Source: Phragmites australis (lineage: Eukaryota > Streptophyta > Magnoliopsida > Poales > Poaceae). From it: 64,000 bases of DNA. The notes beneath the pieces were generated by a model. It did not search any database and was not told the DNA's origin. It was given only the letters and a program-made list of their open reading frames with translations. Below, piece by piece: positions 55,911 through 64,000 of the stretch. Position numbers and translations under genes: made by a program. The stretch is from NCBI RefSeq assembly GCF_958298935.1, contig NC_084923.1, forward strand, positions 33,138,501 to 33,202,500. The letters run 5' to 3'. Numbering within the stretch: position 1 is the first letter of the stretch; the number at the start of each line of letters is the position of its first letter.

Positions 55911-56154
55911 GCCATTGCGGACTCGCGAGGGCTCGGGGGCTAAACGCGCTGAGAAGGCCGATCGGGGCGATTTCGTTCTCGGGGAAGGAAAGGTCGGGCT
56001 CGGTCCGACTGAGTACTCCTCGGGGCATCAAGTGAAAATAGCAGAAACTTCATCAAGCACTCAGAAGGATACTGGAGGTGCGACCCCAAAGAAAGGCTTC
56101 CATTATATTCACAAAAAAGGACAGCTATTCTGAGGGATCACTCCCATATTGACA

Positions 56155-59100
56155 TCAAGACAAAGAAAAAGAAAAACTACAAAAGCCTACTCTAAGTCGG
56201 AGCCCTCGCCGCCGCTCCCCGGGTCTGGAGTCAGCGGCGCCTCTCGCGCAAAGCAGGCCTCCTCCTCGGCTTCGACCACCCCTTCGCGAGCTGGTTCCAG
56301 CGGGAAGTTCGGGTCCCGGCTTCGGTAGCAGGCCAGGACATGTTCGGCCACTGCCTGGGCCAAACCACGCCCTTCCTGGGTGGCGAGCTCCTGGACGGCC
56401 TGGGATAGCGCCTCGAGGCGCTGGCTGATCCTCTAAAAGCCAAGGGCAACCCGGCCAAGGCCAGTCCCCTTCGCCTCCATGTGGACTCGCCCGAGCCCAG
56501 CCACCCTCATGGACCTCCACGTCTGCCGGAGGATGTCTTCCAACATCCGCTTCACGTTGGCCCGTTCGGTCTCGGCGGCCTCGAGCTCCTCCGTCGCGCT
56601 CTGCAGTCGCTCCTCGAGGCCCTGTCCCCCGGTCGTGCCAGACGCCTGGGCTTCAGCCTGCTTCACCCACTCCGCAAGGGCGGAGAGGGCCTGCTCGCGG
56701 GTGGTCAGCTCGGACTCCCACTTGGCAGCCCGCTCCTCCCGAGCGGCCGAGGCCAGCACCACCTCAGCAGCCTCCATCTCCCGGAGGATTAGCAGTTCCT
56801 CTCGGGCTTCCAGGTCCGCCGTCGTGATGCTGGCATCGGTCTCCCTGATCACGACGTCCTCCTCCCGGCTCTCGAGCTCCTCCTCCTGGTGTTGGAGTTC
56901 GGCGCGGACCTGGTCAGCCTCGCCTTTTAGGCCGGCCAATTCAGCCTGGGAGGCTTCCGCCGCCCTCTGCGGGCCAGTACCACCTCCTCCCGCGCCTGCG
57001 CCTGCCTCTCCCTGGTGAGCGCCTCGGCAGCCTGCTGCTGCGACGCCTCGGCCAAACGGGCGGCTTCTTCCCGTTCCCGCGCGGCCTCCGCGCGGGTGCC
57101 CTCTAGGGCCTTCCGCTCCTCCTCCAGAGCGCGCCGCTCGCCCTCATTGGCGGCGTGCGCCGCGGCAACACGGGCCTCAAAAAGGCGCTAGCCCGTGACA
57201 AGCCGCTCCCTTTACGCAGCAAGGGTGACGCGGTTCGCCTCAAGCTGCGTCATCTCCCCCGCCACGGCCGCTTCCAGTCGCCCGATCACCTCCCGGGCGC
57301 TCCTCAGCACGACTGGGAGGGGGTCAGCGGGCTGGCTGGGCGACGGCTGGGCGCTGGGTCCCCTGCGAGCCTCCTCCGAGGGGCTCGGGGTCCCCGAAAA
57401 TTGCCATGCAGGCAACACCCACGACGAGGTCGACCGCCCCACGCTCGACGCGCTCGAGGCGGACTCAGCCGGCACCGGCGGCTCGAGCACGGCCGCTGCC
57501 ACCCGTTCGGGGCTGGGCGGCGCTTGTGTTTCCGACTCGGCCGGCGCGCTCGGCGGCTCCGGCTCCACCGGCGCGCTTGGCTCAGGCGCGCTCGGCTCGG
57601 GGGCTGGAGCCGGCCTCGGCGCCTCTGGCCGTCCTCGGTCTCCGACGGCGCCCGCTGGCGGCCTGCAGAAGAAAAACGAAGGTTAGTCTCCAAAGCCGCT
57701 CCGGGCGGGGTATATTCACGAAGAAAGGGGGGAAACTTACGCAGATTTTCTGTCCTCGGTATTTCCATCTCGATGCCAGGATCCTATACCCCGGGCCCGA
57801 TGGCATGGCCCCGGAGTCCTCCCTCCTCCTCTTCCGCGGGGGGCACTGTGGGGCCGCCGTGCGGTCTCCAGGCTCCAGACCAAGCCCAAGCAGATCAAAG
57901 TCTGGTTCCAGAACCATAGATGCCGCCCCCGCCGACGGCCCCACGCTAGACGACTGACTGCCCCGGCCTCCCTCCTCGCCAGGCAACGGCGACGGTGGGG
58001 ACGCCGGAGTAGGAACGAAAGTCCAGGGGCGCTTCCCTCTGTCCCCCGGCGCTATCGCCGCCCCGCTGTCAGCGCCGCCTCCTTCTCCGGCTTGGCAGCT
58101 GCTGCCCGCAGCAGCCCCACCGCTGGCCTACGGCTCGCCGCCTGCGGTGCCCGGGCCACCGGTCTGCGCCGGATCGATGCGGCCTCCTCGCCGGCCGCCT
58201 TGTCCACCCCAGGGATCTGAATGGTCCCGGGGTTTCGGCGCCCTGGCCTGTCGACCAGCCGAACTCTGGCAGCCTTGTCTACAGCACCACCCGGTCAGGA
58301 TCGGCGCAGAGCGCTAGCTCCTTCCACGGGAGCTCCGCTCGGCTCAGGTCGTCCACCCCGATCACCACCCGGAGTAGGCCCCTCAGCGCCGGCCTGCCTA
58401 GGTCCCACTCCTCGCCGATTTGGGTCCGGGTGATGTCCTGGGGGCCGGTGTAAAACCAGCAGGGCCGGGCCCGTTCCCGCAGGGGCACCAGGCGGCGGCG
58501 CAGGTAGTCCGCCACCACCATCACCGAAGTAAGCCCGGCCTGGCGCAGGAAGTCGATGCGCTCCAGGACCGGTGCCATCCGCCCGTCCATCTGCGGCGGC
58601 ACCTCCCAGGTCGCCTTCTGGGGTTCCGCCGCCATCTCCGGTAGAGTCAGACTGTTGTGGGGGCTGACATCGACGTAGAACTAGTCACTCCGCCAGTCCT
58701 CCCACTTGCTCCGCAGCACCTGGGGAATGTATTGCTCCCCCAAGCCGTCCCACAGCTGAAAGTTGCAGCAGCCGGCGACGTCCACGGTGGAGAGGCCCCT
58801 CTTCTTCCCGGTCGACCGTAGCATGAAGAAGTGCCGGAAGAGCGTCACCGACGGCGGCACCCCCACGAACATCTCGCAGAGGTGGGCGAAGACCACCAGG
58901 ATGACGACGGAGTTGGGGCTGAGATGCACCAACTGGATCCCGAACGTATCCAGGATCTGGAGAAAAAACGTCGAAAATGGCAGCACCAGCTCGGCCGCCA
59001 CGAAGGAAGTAAAAAGAACAATGCGCCCCGGCCGGTTCGTCACCGGCGGGAAGCTCGCCGGCGCCACCACCAAGGCCCCCCGCTGGCCCTCGGGAACCAT

Positions 59101-59202
59101 CAGCTTCCGAACCTTGTCCGCCGCCTCCTCGTTCACCAGCCGGGACTCCGGCAGTATGCTGTCGGGGGTCTGGTCACGGCAGCTTCCTCCTGCTCTCGAC
59201 AT
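56155..59202 (-). pseudogene. Antisense ORF region of the Tat element (gypsy-type transposon domain plus coiled coil)
   Basis: On the minus strand from an ATG at 59200-59202, the first 173 residues contain IVLFTSFVAAELVLPFSTFF, IQLVHLSPNSVVILVVFAHL and FRHFFMLRSTGKKRG, recognised as the putative gypsy-type transposon domain (Transposase_28-like, PF04195). A TAG at 58681-58683 interrupts it; the frame continues in phase to 58279 with MVVADYLRRRLVPLRERARP and CWFYTGPQDITRTQ. Further left are Pro/Ala-rich parts (57212-57568) and a heptad-rich coiled coil (56433-56939: ELQHQEEELESREED, LEERLQSATEELEAAETE). Antisense accessory ORFs are known in the Tat branch; function unknown. Confidence 0.75.
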
Positions 59203-59721
59203 CTCGTCAGGGTGGGGGATGATCTGGACGGTGGGGGAAGAAAGGTGCTCTGATCGCCTAAGGAAAGTCTAGGGCTTAGGAGCGCAAAGAAGGCAAGAGC
59301 TTGATCGCAAGATGGCGTAAAGAGGGGGGCGGTTCGCTCCCCTCCTCCTTTTATACCCCAGGAAAATTCAAACGTCGCCTGCCGCGGGACGGTTTCCTCG
59401 GTCAGCGCAACCGCCAGGCGAATCTCCCACAGGTCGTGCGGTGTCAGCAGTTGCCAGGCGTATTTTCCTCGATTTGCGCAGTTGCCATGCGTGCCGCCTG
59501 CCTCGTTATCAGGCGCCGCCCGTCCCGTTGTCACACGCCTCGGGAGTCGTTTGGACGCGCGTCCGTTCGGCTCCCCGTTGTGCCGTACCAAAGGCCCGGA
59601 CCGGAAGGACCACCGTCTAAAAGCTCGTCACGTGGCGTCAGTACCGGCTTCGGCCTCGTTGATGACGAAGGGCCCATCCACAGTCTTTGGGCCATTGCCT
59701 GCCAATGGGCCCGGGGGCTGC
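59203..59721 (-). promoter_or_regulatory. Upstream region of the antisense ORF, next to the 3' LTR
   Basis: About 520 bases separate the antisense ATG from the 3' LTR. A ctttta/tataccc word at about 59347-59356 reads GGGTATAAAAGG on the minus strand, a good TATA box about 145 bases before the ATG. This would let the antisense ORF have its own promoter. The purine-rich tract gcccgggggctg (59708-59719) ends just before the LTR start and fits a polypurine-type site. Confidence 0.5.
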
Positions 59722-61120
59722 TGTCGGTGTATCAGGAACCGGGGTCCCCGAATCCCGAGGCCAGGCCAGCAATCCGCCACATAACACCATCCCGCGGAGT
59801 CTCCACTGCCAAGTAAAAAAAATCGAGTCCCGGGAGAGGGCGCTCGGGGCCACAGTCGGTGGTCCCCGAGTACCCCAGTTCCCCGATGATCCACAAAGTC
59901 TAAATGCTGGGAAGAACATGCTCAGGAAGGTGTGCGGTGACCTCCGAGCACCCAAGTCCCCCGACGACCAGGAAAGCTAAGTACCGGGAGAAACGTGCCC
60001 GGGGCCGCTAGCGGTGGCCCCCTGGGCACCCAAGTATCCCGAGGACCCACCGAAGGAAGTTCCGGGAGAGAGTGCTCGGGGTTACGTGCAGCGGCCCCCG
60101 AGCACTCGGTTCCCCGAGGATCCGTACAAGTGTGCCCGGGAGAGAGTGCTCGGGGAGGTGAACAGTACCCCCGAGCACTTGGTTCCCCAAGGACAAGAAA
60201 GGACATTCTCGGGAGAGAGTGCTCGGGGAGGTGAACAGTGACCCTCGAGCACTCGGTTCCCCGACGACCCAGAGAGCCCACTGACAGTGGCCCCCGAGGG
60301 GCCCACCGATGAGGTGTCAGCCAGTCAAAGGCCCAAGGCCGTATTTAAAGAATGTGCGTGGCCTATCACCTCCAACTGCTCCTGCCCCGCACGGTGTCAG
60401 TTCCTGCCACGTTCTGGCAGAGGGGCGTGGGGTCATTGAATGCACGGGTCCCATCCCGTGCCATCCGGGCCGTCTCGGGATAACGTCGTAAGGGCCGAGG
60501 CGTTCCGTCTGCCGTGCTGCTGTGGCAGGGGAACAAGACAAGGCGGGCACGTCGAGCTACTCTGTGGCTGCCCGGTGGGCCCTCTCTACGGCGCCCGTTG
60601 CCAGTGCATTTATGGTGACGGATGACCGGGCGTGGGACATATTTTCCACCCCCGATCACTTTGCCCAGAGGAAATGATGACGCCATTTCCATTTATGGTG
60701 CCTCGGAACTCATGCTCCTCCTTCCATTCGGGGCACGCTGCTGCCGGCGGGTATTTAAAGCAGCTGGCGACACAAAAGAAACAACGGCTGAGAAGACGAA
60801 ACAATTGCTCACAGGCCGAAGAACAAAGAGCCCCAGGCTCTAAGATAGATAAACATTCTTGTAACCAGCAACATCCTTGAGGGACTTTCTTAGGGCATTT
60901 ATAGTATCCATACAGGAGTAGGGTGTTACGCCCTCGTGCGGCCCAAACCTGTCTAAACACCAGCGCATTTGCTCCTTTCCGCATTAGATCACTCTGCACC
61001 GCCGGCCATCGCATTCATACCCATTTATTTCTCCGACGAACATATTCAGGATCATCCCCCGGTCGAATCTCTAAAAAGGGGTCCCCCAGGATCCCTGCGA
61101 TAGGAGTTCACCCTCCGACA
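59722..61120 (+). repeat. 3' LTR of the Tat element, 1399 bp
   Basis: Matches the 5' LTR from end to end (TGTCGGTGTATCAGG to CTCCGACA), including the tandem-repeat zone 59810-60275 and TATTTAAA at 60752-60759. It has about 31 extra bases near 60366-60397 and lacks about 20 near 60815. Confidence 0.95.
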
Positions 61121-62718
61121 ACGACCGAGGCAAGAGTCTCGCAGCAAGAACACCACAAAGGCGAACCTTGCCCCAAGGTAGTTCCCACCTTTGTGGGGTA
61201 CCTTACTCACTCTCGTCAACAATACTCTATAATTTTTCCCAAGAACACAAGTTTTACACGCACACGTACCAAGCACACATCACTTCACATTTTTTAAAAG
61301 CATGACTAACATATGTAAATAATCTAGTTCTTTCTTTTGAACAAAGCAATCCTAAGCATACTAGTAAACAAGCATTCATCCAAACAATCATTATAGATGA
61401 TGTTGGGAACCTTCTAGGGTTTTAACAGAATAAAGGTAACAACATCAAGGCATGTCATAAACAAGCTACGTCAGAACTATTCTAGCATTTCTCTAAAATC
61501 ACAGCTATTAACTTAATCATGCATATTCCTATTGCTTGAAACAATGACTCTACGAGTAGTATTTAAAAATATAGGATCAATATGATCAACAGTTGTAGGA
61601 CTTGCCTTCGTTGAAGTCCTCGTCTGCTCCTTCTTCAAACTCCGAATCCTCGGGGTCTTCCTCAAATGCTCCTTCCTCTAATAATCGCAACAACAATAAA
61701 GACGCACACAATCAATCAAACGATTAAAACAATGACTAAACAATTTACAAAAATTAAGATATTGACATGATCTTGAATTTAGATGAATATCAGTGGAAGA
61801 ATCGTTGAAAACGGAGTTAGGACGGAGGAGAAACAGGCTTCGGAAGTTTTGCCGGGAGAGAAAATTAGAAAAAAAGGAAAGAGAGGAATATTCTTGGAAT
61901 ATTCTGTTTGGGTCGGCTCGAGGCTGGCCTCGGCTCGGGGCTCGGGCTCGGGCTCAGCCTTGGCCTCAATGGCTCGGCTTGGTTTTATCTGCGGCTCGGC
62001 TCGGTTTATGGCGGCTAGGCTTAGTTTATGGCAGCGGCTCGGTTTTTTGGCGGCGGCTCAGTTTTTGTGGGGCTCAGCTGTCAGCCGCAGGGGAGAGAGA
62101 GAGGGATAAAAGAGAGAGAGAGAGGAGAGGAGCCGACCGGCTGCTCTAACGGGGAGAATGTGGGGGCGATAGAGGAAGAGGGAAGGGGCGAGGCGGCGGC
62201 GGTGCGCTGGCGAAGGCCACCGGTGGGCCTCGCCGGCCGGTGGACTGAAGCGATGGCAGCCGGATCTGGCTGGCGGGGTGGGGGGGCTTCAGCCAACGAC
62301 GGGAAGCGGCGGCCGACGGTGATGAGATGCCCAGGTACGTCCCACAGGGGGAGGGGAAGAAGAGAGGGAGAGAGAGAAGAACAGGGGGGAGCTCACCGGC
62401 GGCGGCAGTGTTCGGAGGGAGGCGGCGGAGGTGCTCGGAGGGGAGGGGTGGAGGTGCTCAGAGGGGAGAGCGGAGGTGAGGATGAGGAAAATCGTGCACT
62501 GTTCACCCTTTAAATAGGGCTGGCGACGGGCAGGCGCGTGGGGCGAGGTGGCGCGAGGTGGCGGCACGGGGCGCGAGGACCACCTATGACGCGCGGCGAC
62601 AGGCCAGCGCGGCGCTGGCAGGGTAGCAGGATCACAGGGAGGGGAAGGGAGAGAAGGAAGATAGAAGTGAAGGAGAGAGAGAGAGAGAGGAGAAGGGGCC
62701 AAAATCAAGGGTCTGACA

Positions 62719-64000
62719 ATGCAGCAGCGTTCTCCCTCATGCTCGCCTCGAGGCCCTAGAATTTGTCATCTTCTTTAGCTATAAAGGTATTAGTGTTCTC
62801 TTGCCTAAAACATGTTCGATAGAATGCTTAAATGCCTAAAACACATGTATTTTAATTAACCCCTGTTATTTTTCTCATCACTCCTTGGTTAATGGATGCT
62901 TGGATGCCTAACTTATGCTTGGCTAACCAATCATGCTGATGTGTGCTCATTTCCTTTTCTGAATCTAGCACCATTTTCGATCACACTTGCACTGTGAAGG
63001 AGTCCAAATTTGCGGTCATTCCTATTTCGTCATCTCTGGTTAATCCAGGAACATTATCTCTATACTTCGACTGCTTAAAAATGTCAGTTGTGGATATGTT
63101 CTCTTTTTGTGTAAGCTGCACCTTGTATGATATGTCGATTGGCTCTAGGTGCATATTAGAAACTTTCCAAATATTTTACTTAACCCAAAATGCCAGTTGC
63201 TGTTTATTATATTTCGTTTACAGAACCAAGATCTACGAAAGTTTTTCACTGTTCTCTTTTAGTAATGTTTGTACTTATGCACCCTGCATTCATTTATCAG
63301 GAAGATATTTGGTGACCTAGAAATATTGATACAATGGCAGTTGTTTCTTAAGAGAAGAGAAAATTTTCTTCCCCCATTAACTACTAATTTGCTTTACCTT
63401 TGGTGCAAAGAGGATTTCACGTGCCATCTAAATATGATTTTTTTTAGCCTATTGAGAATCATGAGCAATTTGTTAACAGTATGGTTAAACAATTGGTTAT
63501 TAGTAGGTTATATGTATTGCAATTATTCGGTGCTTATGTAGTAGATTCAGGAGAAAAAAAATCATGTGCATTTTTTACAACAAAAAGAATAGATTTGCTT
63601 GATATAAAATAATTCTCATTTAGACAATTTCCTTTTATCTTCTTGATTTGGTTATGGTGGCTGATGGATTGTGCAGCTATGTAAATGTGGAAGGACGCGG
63701 AGGAGGCTAGCACAACTGATGCAACATCTGTTACTGTCGGGAAGTACCTATGCTGGATTGTACAGTGCATGCAGGTTATGAAGAGTGACAATGGTAAAGT
63801 TGATGTCAAAGCACACTAATCTAAAATGTGATTTCCGTCTTGGTGATTTCAATATAAATCTATTGGTACATTAAGAGATTATGTGCAAAGGATACATTAC
63901 AATACTTATTTGGAAATGAGGTAAATGATATTTTCTTCTCTTGAATGGCTCCTATATGACATGTTTTAATTATGTAATATGAGTTTATTATGTTTATCTT
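62719..64000 (+). other. AT-rich sequence right of the solo LTR; possible exon near 63680-63822
   Basis: Mostly AT-rich with scattered short frames, resembling intron or intergenic DNA. Around 63657-63676 a tgg..gattgtgcag word could be a splice acceptor, followed by a 45-codon frame starting MWKDAEEAST and ending KSDNGKVDVKAH before TAA. No domain is recognised, so a gene is not called. Confidence 0.25.

Larger units (their letters stand above)
49669..61120 (+). mobile_element. Ty3/gypsy retrotransposon of Tat (Retand/RIRE2-like) type, both LTRs, TSD ACGAC
   Basis: Direct LTRs 49669-51058 and 59722-61120 are very similar and are flanked by ACGAC on both sides (49664-49668, 61121-61125). The PBS follows the 5' LTR. 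Coding order on + is gag, protease, RT and the very start of RNase H; the frame then ends and integrase is absent. The 3' third carries an antisense ORF region (56155-59202). YIDDLVVKS in RT and the antisense ORF with a gypsy-type transposon domain fit the Tat branch. It looks non-autonomous. LTR similarity makes it the youngest LTR element in the window. Confidence 0.92.
48545..62718 (-). repeat. Probable solo LTR on minus strand, split by a Ty3 insertion
   Basis: The left edge TGTCGGACCC (48545) and right edge GGGTCTGACA (ending 62718) are inverted, and flanks are atgcg (48540-48544) and atgca (62719-62723), a TSD with one mismatch. Removing 49669-61120 and one ACGAC leaves about 2.7 kb. 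On the minus strand a TATTTAAA (62509-62516) lies about 200 bp from the start, in the position of an LTR promoter, followed by a CT-rich leader. The AG-rich run 62090-62130 belongs to it. No internal region remains, so it is read as a solo LTR. The element family is not known to me. Confidence 0.55.

Noticed and set aside
56479..57957. Several long plus-strand ORFs opposite the antisense Tat ORF
   Set aside because: Ser/Ala/Arg-rich shadows in GC-rich DNA. The minus strand carries the coiled coil and recognised domain.
1..64000. CRISPR array, operon, phage defence or bacterial system
   Set aside because: Spliceosomal introns, plant retrotransposons and plant proteins throughout. The repeats found are transposon ends, LTR tandem units or dispersed palindromes, without regular spacers or cas genes.

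Overview
The window looks like plant nuclear DNA from a grass (Poaceae). The evidence is two intron-rich plant genes with GC-rich 5' ends, set in dense nested LTR retrotransposons, CACTA transposons and MITEs. The species cannot be named from sequence alone. No bacterial operon, CRISPR array, rRNA or tRNA gene was seen. Only two conserved host genes are supported, and they are convergent: a seven-exon ACT-repeat (ACR) regulatory protein gene on + (26247-28256) and a 14-exon NOP14 gene for 40S ribosome assembly on - (30150-35878).

Layout. 1-5390: decayed Ty3/gypsy element on -, with gag, protease, RT, RNase H, integrase, an extra upstream ORF, a PBS and an LTR stub. 5385-7932: truncated Copia on - with a full 5' LTR. 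8455-10158: non-autonomous CACTA carrying an exon-like B3-domain fragment. 12117-14209: long fold-back element, split by another CACTA. 14216-19050: LTR debris, an AT-rich repeat rich in GGTTACC motifs, and a diverged direct duplication. 19224-20746: second CACTA of the first family, in the opposite orientation. 20862-23893: collapsed Copia. 25279-25532: Tourist-like MITE upstream of the ACR gene.

36042-46064: a very old Copia whose two LTRs are flanked by the same 5-bp repeat. It holds a later Copia (3' LTR 42863-44156) with an extra ORF downstream of pol. 46812-47720: GC-rich Pack-MULE-like element. 48545-62718: probable solo LTR on -, split by a structurally complete but coding-defective Ty3 element of Tat type (49669-61120, TSD ACGAC). 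That element carries an antisense ORF region and lacks most of RNase H and all integrase.

The ACR protein is expected to act in amino-acid sensing or signalling and NOP14 in 18S rRNA maturation; nothing links them beyond adjacency. Nearly all other sequence is transposable-element strata. Many disabling changes in the coding remnants are C-to-T or G-to-A transitions, as expected after DNA methylation. I see no clearly undescribed cellular system. The most unusual structures are the fold-back element, the CACTA pair with a captured B3 exon, and the iterated short palindromes in the two Copia families.
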